Assembly: GCA_000149265.1 (NCBI GenBank)
Contig: CH002671.1
Span: forward strand, 117,430 to 181,429
DNA from: Ciona savignyi
Taxonomy: Eukaryota; Chordata; Ascidiacea; Phlebobranchia; Cionidae
Reading direction: 5' to 3'
DNA length: 64,000 bases
Part shown: positions 1 to 19,344 of the stretch, piece by piece
Layout of the letters: every line of letters begins with the position of its first letter
Position numbering within the stretch: the stretch's first letter is position 1
Notes under the pieces: model-generated
The model's database searches: none
Told to the model about the DNA's origin: nothing
Seen by the model: only the letters and a program-made list of their open reading frames with translations
Program-made: the position numbers and the translations under genes

Positions 1-7605
<7,605 letters not shown>

Positions 7606-8140
7606 CTCTATAATCCCATCAGATTGTAATAACAAACTTGAATATCATCCACGGTTTCAATTTACAAGTATCTCTTAATTTTGCAGGTGTTTTAAATTCA
7701 AGCCAATTACTAGTAGCCAAAGTTTAGGCAATCACCTTTTTAGTTTTTTTCAAATCCAACCTATCTATCAATCTATACAGAATTACAAAACGAAACTGAT
7801 TTATTTGCAATTAAATACCAACCAAATTTACAATGTTCTAAATTTAACTATCTATAACGGCTTGTGTGCCAACAATCCACAACGCCTATGTCTAGAAATA
7901 GAGCTTCGCTTTTTTTATTGTCTTTCCCTTACGAAACAGCGCCGATAGTGACGACATAACTTATAAATGACGTCATAAGACATTTCACCATTTTAGATTC
8001 CGGTAGTGAAGAAAGATGTATTTTGTGAAATATGTTANNNNNNNNNNNNNNNNNNNNNNNNNNNNNNNNNNNNNNNNNNNNNNNNNNNNNNNNNNNNNNN
8101 NNNNNNNNNNNNNNNNNNNNNNNNNNNNNNNNNNNNNAAT
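7606..8140. promoter_or_regulatory. Divergent intergenic region, WWC / FAM187-like
   Basis: About 0.5 kb separates the WWC start (minus) from the FAM187-like start (plus), including a 100-N gap. Both promoters are expected here from the arrangement. I see no distinct TATA box or other element I would name. A TTATAG directly before the WWC start region could be a cis or spliced-leader acceptor. Confidence 0.35.
8038..8137. other. Assembly gap of 100 N, possibly spurious
   Basis: One hundred Ns. The left flank ends in AATATGTTA and the right flank begins with the same nine bases, so the contig ends may simply overlap. Confidence 0.9.
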
Positions 8141-11100
8141 ATGTTAGTACAAATCAGCATCTTCTTGGTCGTATATTTGCTACATTCAGTGCGGACATCA
8201 AGTAACAACTGCGACGATGAACATGGAATACAATTCCTTGATGTATTTCAAAACTTCAATATTTCGCTGAAATGTCCTTTGTGTGACGGAAAAGACATAT
8301 ATGAATGGACTACTATGTACAAGGCGGAGCAATCGACGTATGAGTGGGCACTCGCTGTGTATACCCGTCAAGTAAGCCAAATTAAATTTTAAAACTTTTG
8401 GTTTCTAGTTTTTCTGGCCTAGACTGCATATACCAAAGGGGAGAAAATAAAAGGAGGGAAAGCGGGAACAGGGGAAACTGCACACTAAAATGAAGATGAA
8501 AACAGAGTTAGTTTTAATGGGGTTAGATTTAGGGTTAGTCCTGGGGTTGAAATTAGTATTTAGGGCAGGGTTAAAATTAGTTTTCATGTTTTTAAGCAGT
8601 TTCCCGCTTTCCATTCTCGTAGTGTTGCCCTATACCGAACCACAAAACCACATTGATAGCCCAAAGAAAGCAGTGGATACTCCAGCACCTCAATCCTATC
8701 ACAAAGCGGCAATGGTGGGGGTGCGCCCTGTAGTTTTCCGTTTAAGGTAAAGGACGGTAACATGACGAAATATCACTTTACGTGTGCCGAATCCGGCCGC
8801 GAAGATAAAAGGTGTTGGTAAGTTAAATTTGTAGTAGTAGGGGAAGACTGGGTAAAATGGGCCCTTTAGTTGCAAATCGGATTTTTTACTGATATAAAGC
8901 CCGCTGGACTTAAGTTTTTCATGTGGTGTCACCTAATACCAAAGTCTTCACACATAACATGTTAACTTTCTAATAATTTTTGTTAAATATATTTTATTAA
9001 CAAAGAAAAATATTTCGTTAGTGGCCCATTTTAGACAAGGGTGTAGTCTAAAATGGGCCCCGGCCCGTTTTCGATATTAACATTTCGTTAGATAACAGTA
9101 TCTATATTCGCTTCCCATATAAACGATGTTATTACTTTTCTTTTTATGATGTAGTTTGTTTTTTTAATTTAACACTTTGGATTACTGCAATTACTTTTTA
9201 TTTAATACCCAGTTACTAGTATACTAATGCAATAACACCTTGCTACTTTAGTGGAAGCATAACTATCAATTCATGTTATTAATAGCATTTAGAAACCCCG
9301 TTTAGTTTATTGTGAAACACATAATATGACTGTTAGTGCTAAGTCCAGCCCTTTAGTACTGTTAATGCTAAGTCTAGCCCCGTTAGTTACCAAATGACTA
9401 CAGGGGGCCCATATTAGACAGGTGCCAACATACGACTTAAAATCTCTATAAAAAAATTTTTAAAAAAGAAGTTTTATTACTACCAGTAAAAGTAGGTCTA
9501 GGCTATATAGTTCTATTTAACTACAGTAAAAGTTATTTTAGTATTTGATCTTTTCTATTATATATTAGCAGAAAACAAAAATTGCAAATTTAGATTCAGA
9601 CCTTCTCAAACCGAAATAACTACAGAAAACATTGAGTTTGGTGATTTCACGCTCAAACTTCGGTTTGGCGATTCCATAATTTAATATACTGACAATGGTT
9701 CTTGTAGCAAATTTTATTCTTCAAAATATATTGAGAATTGGAGGGGGCCCATTTTACCCAGGTGGCCCATTTTACCCACTTTTCCCCTATATATCATTAA
9801 ATTATGTGGCATGCTTATAATAAGTTTAACTAATAGATATGCGAATTAAAATAAACATTCGTACGCTTTTGATTTCCTGATTATTAAAAATCTGTTAATC
9901 ATCGCCTGAACCCAAAATAATAGGCTCTACTAAATAGGAACGACTAAATCATACGCAATACTCCTAGTAACCCGAAGAATGCGCGTAACAATCTGGCGAT
10001 TGACCGCATGATAATGCCCATTTATTTATTTCACGAGGATGAAAGAATACGCTATCGATGCATACCGACCGCTATACAAAAACTTTCCTAGTGACGAACC
10101 TGAGGGTTCGAAACTTGTCTTAGTAAATAAAAGAATATCCTATAGTGTATGGTCGTGTGGTCGTATGGTTAACGCAAGGCATATTGGTATCAATATAGAA
10201 AAAAAGTGGCATTGGTGACAAGCTTATTAGGGATAAAATTCTAGCCCGCTAATATAACATAAAATTTTATAACGTGAAATGTCATAAGAAATATATAACA
10301 TAAAATTTTATAACGTGAAATGTCATAAATTCACCTTATTTTTACTTTGCCATGATGTTCTATAACTACATTCCAGGTCTTAAAAATGCATTTTAACATG
10401 CCTAACCGCTAAAAACTAATAAACGTTTCGAAGTCAGCATTGATAAGTTTACAGTTCCCCCCAGAGAAGTAGATTCCAATAGTTGTAACGTCGTCACCGA
10501 CAGACTGTGTTGTAGCAAATATTTGCAGGTGTTCTACATCGTTCGACTTCCAGGAGGGGTCAAAATGGGGCTTCTGTCCGTGCGCCTCCCCTCGACCTGG
10601 GGTTAAACTGTTGACCGAATATGGGACAACCCCTGGTGACCCATGTCGATTTCCCTTTATTTATAAAGGTATGCTCGCTGCTATTACGTCATATGTGGCA
10701 TTATTACGTATCGTACAGGTGTAGAATACAACTCTTGCACTACCGACCATCGAGCTGCTTGCTGGTGTGGTACAACTTATGACGTGGATACCCACCAACA
10801 GTGGGGTTACTGCCCGTGTGATGGTCCAGCTTATACCGGTGTGTGGAGCTCATGGGGGCCATGGGTCGCCATGGGCGCTCGGGACTCAAAGAAAAAGTGT
10901 AAATGTGGTGAACTAAGGTACCGGACGAGATCCTGCCTCCCCCCGACTGAGGTATAAGTACATGCTTGATGGTGATGTGTTGTAAGCTCCTTATTTTGAC
11001 GTGTATAATGAGATATAGTTGTAGGGGGCCTTTCCAGTCATTTAGCTGAAAGAAACGCGTCGGACAGTCTACCGGAAGGTTATGAAACCGGCCGATAGCC

Positions 11101-13198
11101 AGTCGACTGTGTTCTTGCTTATGGGTATACGGCACTTTTCGCATGTTGCCAAACCCGTTGGATAAACGACAAGGGATTAAAATATATAAATGTTTTCGAC
11201 ATATACAACAAACTGCAGTCACTCCGGTATTCTGGCTGTGGGTACCAAGTAATCTGTTGATTTTTTTTACGTTATTTCACTCTCTATAGGAACATATCCT
11301 ATCCCATCATTTAACGACTGTCTATCAACTAAATTTTGCAGTTAAAGTTCGTGGAGACTGGCCGCAAAGTGGTGTGCGAGGGTTTGAAAGGGACCGCCGA
11401 ATTATGCCCGTGTTTGTTTGAAGAATTGACAGGCAATTTCGATCAACTAATAAATTTAAGGGTAAGTACAAAACCATTTCAACATGATGGCATTGAATCA
11501 AAGTATGACTACAACATCTCCTCGCCAGTATCTTGTGTGCTCCTGTTTTATTACCATCACAGAGACGCATAAGTATCGAAAGTGTTGCCGTTGAGCGAAA
11601 TAGCTCTGAACTGCGCCTCACTCAGCCACAGATCCACGATTCCGGCGTCTACTTCTGCAACACTGCAGTCTTACACAGGTATGTGTACTGCTGCATAGTG
11701 CAAGCTATAAACAGCGTTATGTTAATGTCGGTGATTACCGACTCTCCAAACCTAAACACTAAACCGCTGGCCCGCAGCCCTCCTTTAAAGAATCGATTGA
11801 GGACCTTCTACATTAACGTTGTGGATTTGGAGAGTTTGGAAACCGTGTTATCAGATGATGGTGGTCAGGGCACAAGCAGGGCTGGCACGGGGAGGATTGG
11901 ATAACGTGGCACTGGTCAACCTGGCAAGCTTGTGACGCATGCGGCACCACTGGTGAACAACGGAGATATGGTAGGTTTTGCTGTCATGATATGAATGAGG
12001 AAGTTTGGATCTGATGTCCTTGTTTCCTCCGAAGTGGGAACCCCGGTCTTAATATACCATCACGCGCTCGATACACATTGTCTGTTAGTAGTTATTATCA
12101 TGTTAAGAGGAGCGTTTTAACGGTACATACCAGAATACCTGCAACCATGTAACAACGGATATTGTGTAATACAGGGTTCTGCTATACGAGTGAATCAACT
12201 TATGCTGACGTCATTGGTCGTAGACTTCCCTGTAGATCGCGATTCCTGCCATCAGCTAAGCGTGAGCGACTGGCCAAGTTTAATGATTACCTTATAATCA
12301 GGTCTTGTACTGCGAAGTGCGTGCAGAAAAAAGATTATTACATCATAAACGCCAGATCAGGTAATGTGGGTATAAGTAAACAGTCCAGACAACAACTTAA
12401 AACCGCCACATACCAGGGGAAACCCCTACCGCCGCGCCACGGGCAACACGTCATATCATTCACCGGAGTATTGGAATGTCGGCCATGTTGTCGTGTAGTA
12501 TCGACCCGAACGCTGCGATGCGGTGGCAGTATGATGCTGGTAGTGTGGTGGTCGCACTGACAAGGCATGCAGTCAATAGCAAACAACTCACGGAGCTGGC
12601 TTCTTTCATCTATCCAAACGATTCTTTGCTTATCAACCCAATTACTGTAAGTTAGTGTTGTATCTTTTTTACTGGTCCGAGTTTTAAACCAGAGATCTTA
12701 TGTATATTATTTTGTATATAAATCGGACGCCAAACCATTCGTCCACACAACTGTATCTGTAAGCTGTTAATGTGATAACTCAAGTTCTATTCTCATGGAT
12801 AGGAAGGAGGGTGTTCCAAATAAGTATCATCATCTGTAGTAGCTTGCAGCAAGTACATGACAGGATTACAATGAGTGACGACTGGCCAAAAAAAAATTCT
12901 TAGTTTAGACCACTGTATCACCATGCTTTACAAAACTATTGTGTTGCTGGTTAAGCTTCTGCACTTACATCTTACAAACCTTATGTTATAGACCAAGAAT
13001 GGTGGTTACTACAGCTGCTACAGAAACATGGAGCTTGCGATGAGTTATCGTATGGTGGTCGATGTACCAGGGTTGTTGAACATAAACACAGCAATCAATT
13101 ACACAATATATTTGACTCTGTTTATTATAACCACCGTGTTTATAAGCACTGCTCTCGCTGCAATCAAGTCGGGTTTGATCAGCAATACCAAGTACTAG
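8141..13198 (+). CDS. FAM187-like Ig membrane protein with two FN2 domains
   Basis: Ten exons: 8141-8371, 8660-8817, 10529-10668, 10719-10951, 11342-11461, 11563-11678, 11778-11970, 12175-12360, 12417-12646, 12992-13198. A signal peptide (MLVQISIFLVVYLLHSV) leads into Ig-like LKCPLC...YEW. Exons 2-4 encode two fibronectin type II domains (PCSFPF...WGFCPC and PCRFPF...WCGTTYD...WGYCPC) and a TSP1-like stretch (GVWSSWGPW...RYRTRSC). Exons 5-6 give an Ig end (DSGVYFC). Exon 7 has WHWSTWQACDACGTTGEQRRY and exon 8 LIIRSCTAKC, both resembling FAM187A. Exons 9-10 form a second Ig (LSC...MRW, GGYYSCY), a membrane helix (IYLTLFIITTVFISTALAA) and a short tail ending in TAG. About 604 residues. FAM187 function is poorly known. 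Exon 7 changes frame between about 11859 and 11901. The exon 2 acceptor is weak, and the start follows the gap. Family call by remembered motifs. Confidence 0.8.
8840..9787. mobile_element. MITE-like element with ~24-bp inverted repeats, TA flanks
   Basis: The left end GGGGAAGACTGGGTAAAATG and the right end, read in reverse, GGGGAAAAGTGGGTAAAATG are near-perfect terminal inverted repeats, each continuing into GGCC. TA dinucleotides flank both sides (8838-8839 and 9788-9789), suggesting a TA target-site duplication as in Tc1/mariner-type elements. Inside, GGCCCATTTTA and its complement recur near 9023-9062 and 9405. No transposase ORF is seen in the 948 bp, so it is probably non-autonomous. 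It lies in intron 2 of the FAM187-like gene, between the two halves of the first FN2 domain. Confidence 0.75.
10050..10200 (+). repeat. Fragments of a tRNA-derived SINE (family A)
   Basis: One piece carries a B-box-like GAGGGTTCGAAACTTG near 10105. A second piece has the A-box-like head GTGTGGTCGTATGGTTAACGC near 10153. Both match the better copy at 25589. They sit in intron 2 of the FAM187-like gene. Confidence 0.5.
10253..10328. repeat. Two-copy direct repeat, 41-bp spacing
   Basis: ACATAAAATTTTATAACGTG, followed by AAATGTCATAA, occurs twice with 41-bp spacing. It is intronic and has no further structure. Confidence 0.7.
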
Positions 13199-14211
13199 AT
13201 CCTGGTTACGAAATAAAACATTTATATTACAATTAAATCGGTGGTATAAACGTCTATTTTTGTTTTTGTTATATTGCGTTTTCACTATTTTTGTAAATTT
13301 AAGTCATTTTTTCAAAATAGGAACCTTTAAGAATGAAAAAGAAATATGTTCTCACGAATTGTTTGTTGGCACGCGGAAGGATTTTGCCATTAATTTTACC
13401 CGATTTTGGCACCCAGACCGAAAAAGGTTGCCCATCCCTGTGTTATAACGTCCAGATGTGTTCGTACTAACATCGTTCAGATAAGACTTTGGGTGCCAAC
13501 ATTTAATTAGTACAGTTCCTTTATTTAAAAAAAAACTTATGCTGTACAGGCTAACAACAGATGGAAGCGATTTAATTAACACAAAACAACGTTCGAAATA
13601 ATTAGACATAGATTGTGACCAATTTGTTAACAATATGCTACAATAACAAAATTAATGTACTGTAATACGAAACTTGGAAGTAATTGAAGTCTAGGAACGT
13701 TATGTAGACACGCTCGTCTTAAAGCCAATTTTACCTGCAGTAAAATAATTACAAATTGGTGCTATTTTATATACACTGTTAGCATACACGCCAACTATAT
13801 TTATTTTATGGACTGATCAATAATAGCTTAATCAAGGAAATGTTTATGGCTTGGTCGGTAATAGCCTAATCAAGAAAAACACGTGTGGATTCATTTAACC
13901 TCAGCTACAAAATCTGTTTAAACTAAAAAGTTAAAGAAATAGAAATCTACCAGTTACCAGCAAACATTAATGTTTTATTTTTACGGTTTGTCGTGTCGCA
14001 GGGTCATGCAAATGTTGCAACGTTTGGTAAACAGTTTTACTTTAAACTTGTATGCGGAGAGTTCATTGTTGATTTATAATGTAGCTCACAAAAAAACGCA
14101 AACTCGGCAAAGACTGTGTTTAACGAAGCGCATCGCTTGCTACACATGTGTGCCAGTTAAGTACATAACACAGCCGCAGATAGATTATTTTAGAGCCGTG
14201 CAAAGCAAAGT
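13199..14211. other. Intergenic region, FAM187-like to SDR
   Basis: A candidate poly(A) signal AATAAA lies about 12 nt after the FAM187-like stop. The rest is AT-rich. An imperfect repeat of GGTCGGTAATAGCCTAATCAAG type occurs twice around 13815-13877. No gene is recognised. The SDR promoter should lie toward the right edge. Confidence 0.5.
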
Positions 14212-16426
14212 ATGAGTCAATTTAAAGGGAAGGTGATTTTAATAACAGGTAAGTTAAAAAGCTAGAACATTTTAAACACTGGGCAGTAGTTGGTTTATCA
14301 AGTAAATAAGACATGAACAAGACTATAAAACAGTGTCGTCGTTGTTATACAAACGTACACTTTTGTGCAAACCTAGTTAGAGTTACCCTATTATATCTGT
14401 GCACAAGCGAAACAGGAAATAACCTATCTAACATAATATTTGATGTGTTTAAAAAGGCGCATCTCGTGGTATTGGTGCTACAATTGCTATTCATTTTGCG
14501 AACGAAGGCGCTCTCGTATCGATAACAGGACGTGATGAAACCGCATTGCACGAAGTGGCGAATAAATGTGGAGAGAATGCTAAAGAAGTAAGTTATACCC
14601 TACTCTGGCTATTTTACTTTACTGATTTTTTCATTTCAAGGTTTTGCAAACGGTAGCTGACATATGCGACGAAAGCCAAGCTGAAAATTTGGTCCAAAGA
14701 ACAGTTGAGAAATTTGGACGATTAGATGTTCTTGTAAATAATGCTGGCATAGCATTGGCGGGCGGCATTGAAAAGGCAAGTATATTATTAACTGGTTTAA
14801 ACAAATATGGCGTTAACTGTAAATGAAATGACGAACCAAAAAGATTGGTGAGAGACTTCAGTAAACAGGCAGCGATACAAAATGTTTATACAGTTTGCCC
14901 TTGTGAAGGGTAGAAAATGAATGATTCAGGAATGTTGATTAGCAGAACGTACCCTTCTAAGTGCTTGCCCAAGGACCAAACTGACTAGCCAGTAACCAGT
15001 GTCAATACTTGGACTCTTAAACTGAACGCTGACGCATTAACTACCTAAGCTATTCGGTCAGTTTGATGATCACCGTTTTCTGTTCAGCTGATTTTAAAAA
15101 ATAAAATGACAATCTCCATCAGGCAACTTTGCAAGACTTCGATCGTTCATTCAACATTAACCTTCGGTCAGTGTTCCACTTGACGCAACTTGCATTACCG
15201 CATCTGAAGAAAGTTAAAGGTGAGACCTTTAAGTCAATATTTGATGTATGTTCCCAGAAGTTCCATTACAGAGATTTTGCATCTAGGTGTAGATTTATCC
15301 TATCATTTTCTGGATTAAAAACAGTTCATTACAACTAAAAGCAGTTATTTAAAAAATATGAAAAGTAAAATTTTAATATTATAAATGATATAAAAAATAA
15401 ACAATGTTGAAACGCGTGACATGCAAATCGTTATTTGAGGTTTAACCCCCTTTGTTGTCCCGTCTTATAGATAAGACCCGATTATTCATCATATTTACAC
15501 AGCACTGCATTGAATATTTCAAGCATTTACTATAACCAACATTAAATAAATACAATCCCGTAATTCTCTGCACGTATTGGTAAAACTGTATCACCAATAT
15601 CCAGCCTAGTATACTTATTGAACGTCATATGATGCTCAATGTCACTTAAGACGTCCAATTTTTAAACAAGCAACACTCCAATCTATAAATATTCCATATT
15701 CTCTCTATGTATAAATAATAACTTTAAATACTTTCAGGAAATATCGTCAACATTTCTAGTATATGTAGCACACGTCAATATCCAGCACTTCTTGTTTATG
15801 ACATGACAAAGGCGGCTCTTGACCAGTTTACGAAGACTATTGCTCTAGGTCGGTTCAGTTCTTCATTATTCCAGAATGTCTTTAGCTGGTCTAAATGTAT
15901 TTTTACGTGGAAAACTTCCAATTTCGACATTACCTGCGTGTTCGGTATTATTGGTCGTTAATACACCAGCTTAATATTTAAGATGTGTATAATACAGCTA
16001 CACATGGCGTTATTAGACTAACCTTTGCTTCTGCCTCCAGACGATGTGTTTTGCAAAATCTGACAACTAGGGTTTACCAGGAGCAACTAATATTTTACCG
16101 AATTTTACAGAATTAGCTCCGAGCGGTGTCCGAGTGAACGCGGCGAAGTAAGTGTTGCATTTACAATGAAATGCGACTTCAATTAACATCGATCATTTCC
16201 TAACAGCCCTGCAAGTGTTAAAACAACTATCTACCAGTCCCGATTTAAAACTAAAGAGCTCCTTGATGAATACTATGAGAAATCTGCACCGTTTCACCCT
16301 CTAGGTAGAGTGGTTGAACCACAAGATGTCGCTGATGCGGTAGCCTTTTTAGCCTCCGACGCCGCCAAAATGATCACAGGAACTTGTCTTATGGTAGATG
16401 GAGGAAGGATTTTAAATGGGCAGTGA
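14212..16426 (+). CDS. Short-chain dehydrogenase/reductase (SDR), classical type
   Basis: This is an NAD(P)-dependent oxidoreductase with a Rossmann fold. Seven exons (14212-14248, 14457-14587, 14641-14775, 15123-15219, 15738-15848, 16111-16147, 16207-16426) join in frame to 255 residues, the usual classical SDR length. Visible motifs are the cofactor loop ITGASRGIG (residues 11-19), NNAG (89-92), catalytic Ser141, Tyr154 and Lys158 (YDMTK), and VRVNAANP followed by the substrate-loop region. The C terminus ([14 protein letters not shown]) matches the FabG/DHRS-like branch. The substrate cannot be told. Exon 3 ends in a GC donor (AAG|GCAAGT). Poly(A) signals AATAAA lie at 16503 and 16546. Exons 3-7 belong to the left unit of the tandem duplication. 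Confidence 0.9.
14915..15066 (-). repeat. tRNA-derived SINE fragment (family B)
   Basis: It contains the AAGTGCTTGCCCAAGGACC block, then GACGCATTAACTACCTAAGCTATTCGGTC, the reverse of a tRNA-like head. It lies in SDR intron 3. A duplicated copy is at about 19885-20036, so insertion came before the tandem duplication. Confidence 0.55.
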
Positions 16427-17203
16427 AATTTAACTGAAGTTTAATTTTGTTGTCTGTGAAGTGTACTGTTATTAGCATTAATTATTTGGAAAAAAACTGT
16501 GTAATAAAAGGGCGTTTAGGCATTTTCTGTGGAGATTTCAGATTTAATAAAGACGCTAATTGTTAAAAAGATAATAATTGTTTCGTATGACTTATTTATT
16601 TACTAGACGTTTAAAATGGATATATATTTGTACAATTTAAGCCCCGGATACGTATATCTTCAGGCATCTTCTTTTTTTCCGAAACATTGAGTCCTTAGGC
16701 TAAGCACTGAGCGGACACACATTCAATGTTAAGTAGTAGGCTATCAATGATATAAAACACACTGTAATAGTTTTAATAAATGGACGGTGTTGTCGATTTG
16801 GCAAAGATCCTGGAAAAATTAGTCTGCGTATTTTCCCGTCTTATCAGTATAAAAATAAAGATCAGTATAAAATAAAGTCGCGTTCATTAATCCAGTAGGT
16901 TCAACAGTCAACCGACGAGTGCAAGCTCATTAGTAGCACATCGGGCCGTCTGCCGAAGAATAGCCGAATTGAAACCCGCCACTATCTTGTACGACGCACT
17001 TTATTAACCTTTCTAACTCAGTTAAGTTTAATGTTTTACAAAAATACCAATATCTTTAGGGTATACAACGACAAAAGTAAAACACACAAACTTCTCACAC
17101 GAAAATCTCTTAGTACGTTAAAATCAATTGCGTGAACCTTTTATTTTGTGAGTTTATAAAATTAAAATAAAGTCTAACAACCTAATAATACAGTGTTGTT
17201 TTT
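16427..17203. other. Convergent intergenic region, SDR / NXPE copy 1
   Basis: It holds the SDR poly(A) signals (16503, 16546) and, for the opposite strand, TTTATT at about 17138 as a candidate NXPE poly(A) signal. A tRNA-like stretch (AGCTCATTAGTAGCACATCG, followed by an AATTGAAACCCGCC block) lies at about 16920-16985. It recurs in the duplicated region at about 21510-21595 and is probably another tRNA-derived repeat. No gene is seen. Confidence 0.5.
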
Positions 17204-19344
17204 TTAGCTGCATAGGTAGTCAAAGAGTACAAGCGATTTTAATTCCGTGAAATATGCTGGTGGGTGAATGTTATTTTGGGGAACCACCGTGGTTAGATCC
17301 CAAAAATCAAGAAACATGAAGTTTTCAATATCCTTGAATATATCGCGTACGATAACATCGTATCGGTAGAAATACCAATCCAATGGCGATGAGAGAACGC
17401 TAAGGCCGCGGTATATGATTCTAGTTTCGGGAAAACGATTTAAAAGTCGCAAAACAGCGTCGCGTATACCTTGCATGCGGTGAATGAATATTGAAGGGTG
17501 AAATTTATGCAAATGAGCCCCGATGTTGAATATTATGAACGTGTCTTTACCAGCAACCCGGATTCCGTCCAAACTGTCGCTGATGTAAGGCCGCGTTTCG
17601 GGCCCACCTGGGTTCTGTAAAGGCGGCCCATGCGCCCTGTAATATGTCGTTATATTTAAACCGAAACTATAAATAATTTTGGGATTCTGCCAAATAACAT
17701 GTGAATCTGGTCCGACTGATCGCAAGTTCAGTCGTTCTCCCAACAAAATACTGTACATTCGGATGGTAGAGCCGCCGAAGAAGTAGACCACTTTATTTTC
17801 CAGACACCTTCGAGTGTCTCGCACCGCTAGAAGAGTATTTGCACAAGTCAACAACACCCATCGCCCACCCCACATGTAACCATTCGGCCGAACGTGTTTG
17901 TGGTTTTTAACAACGCAGTCTTCTAAACTGGATAGGCGTACATCGGCGGATTCTTGCGGCAGGACTAAAAGTTTTACCCCAGAATCATTAATTACAGACA
18001 TGGTCTCGTATTTGGATTTTAAGGTGGCTGCAAAGTTATGTATCGGTTCTTCGTCCGGCATCTCGCTGAAAACGATGTTGATAATACGTGAACAAACACC
18101 CGAGGGGGGTTTGATGCAGAACCATGGTTCCTGGTTGCGTGGGTTGCTGTAATCACAGGTCTCCGTGTTTCTGTATCTAAATGAAAAAGTTATCATATGA
18201 TATGGTAAATGTAGAGCATATCTAAGTAGAGCAAAAAATGAATTTATAGCACAATTTTGCTTCACGCATTTCGCATATATAACTGCCATATGAAAAATGA
18301 ATCGACAACTGTGCCTGAACACCACAAGTGGGCAACGAGCACAAACTTCCGGCTCAATATATCGCGTGTTAATAAAGTATGTATGTGTTACATAGAAAAT
18401 CTCACATTGGGTAAGCCGACATATCCACGTTGCAATGAACTTTCTCCCCCGACTCCAATTCGGCCAAGTAAACTCGACCAATCTCCCGGTTTGTTGCTGT
18501 AAACTGTATCAAACGCGAGATTGCCTCTAAAGACGAAACTAGAACGACTTCCAGCGTAAAAACAGCAGCCTGAACTAGTGGTGCGGTTATAGAGTAAGAA
18601 CCGTTCCAATGATCAATAATAACACAAGGTATCCCATCTGGAATGATGACAAAACCTGTGTTTCTCAAAAGTCGAGCACGAAAAAAATCTCCACCGAATT
18701 CTTTGGGTCGGCCAAGTCTATCTTTGGCATATATAGTGGCTTTGAATGTATCGCCTGTCATATATCTACTTCTATTTCCCTCTATAACTATCACCGTTGT
18801 ATTGGGCGATGTAAAAGCAAGTTCGTCGTGGGAAGGATTAATCTTTGCAAAACTATTAAGAGCGTTTGTTAATTCNNNNNNNNNNNNNNNNNNNNNNNNN
18901 NNNNNNNNNNNNNNNNNNNNNNNNNNNNNNNNNNNNNNNNNNNNNNNNNNNNNNNNNNNNNNNNNNNNNNNNNNNNNNNNNNNNNNNNNNNNNNNNNNNN
19001 NNNNNNNNNNNNNNNNNNNNNNNNNNNNNNNNNNNNNNNNNNNNNNNNNNNNNNNNNNNNNNNNNNNNNNNNNNNNNNNNNNNNNNNNNNNNNNNNNNNN
19101 NNNNNNNNNNNNNNNNNNNNNNNNNNNNNNNNNNNNNNNNNNNNNTCTCTTCGTCCACTTGTATTAAAATATCTCCAAGTTGTGGATTAATATATTTCGA
19201 TTCAGTAGCAACTTTAATTTCTTCGATATTCTTAGTGTCGACATTACAATTGTTTATAGGTTTCGTTTGCAAAACAGCCTTGTACAACATCGTGGTCCCG
19301 AAAGAAATACTCACAAGTGCTAAAAACAATTCTTTTTTATTCAT
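17204..19344 (-). CDS. NXPE-family protein, copy 1 (contains assembly gap)
   Basis: NXPE proteins join a neurexophilin-like domain to a C-terminal PC-esterase (GDSL/SGNH-like) domain and usually enter the secretory pathway. There are two exons, 19344-18406 (interrupted by Ns) and 18176-17204, with a 229-nt intron; phase 2 matches at the junction. The N terminus (LFLALVSISFGTTMLY) is a signal anchor or signal peptide. The exon 1 domain has RYMTGDTFKATIYAKDRLGR and WNGSYSITAPL. Exon 2 has EPWFCIKPPSGVC and IHPPAY near the C terminus ending DYLCS. The catalytic GDS block reads FFGGST, Asp to Gly, and the DxxH block reads NNIH, so esterase activity is doubtful. A longer open frame (425 residues) starting inside the intron is a read-through artefact. 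Confidence 0.85.
18876..19145. other. Assembly gap of 270 N inside NXPE copy 1
   Basis: In NXPE copy 2 the matching interval is 122 bp (23465-23586). The coding sequence on both sides aligns without indels, so the N length is probably wrong by 148 bp and breaks the frame only in appearance. Confidence 0.85.

Noticed and set aside
11679..11777. Coding through the 99-nt intron between exons 6 and 7 of the FAM187-like gene
   Set aside because: It is open in frame, but GT and AG sites match well and the FAM187-like sequence resumes only after the acceptor. Retention remains possible.
17204..18481. Single-exon 425-residue NXPE ORF
   Set aside because: Its first part reads through the 229-nt intron; the exon starts at 18176 by acceptor, phase and paralog structure.
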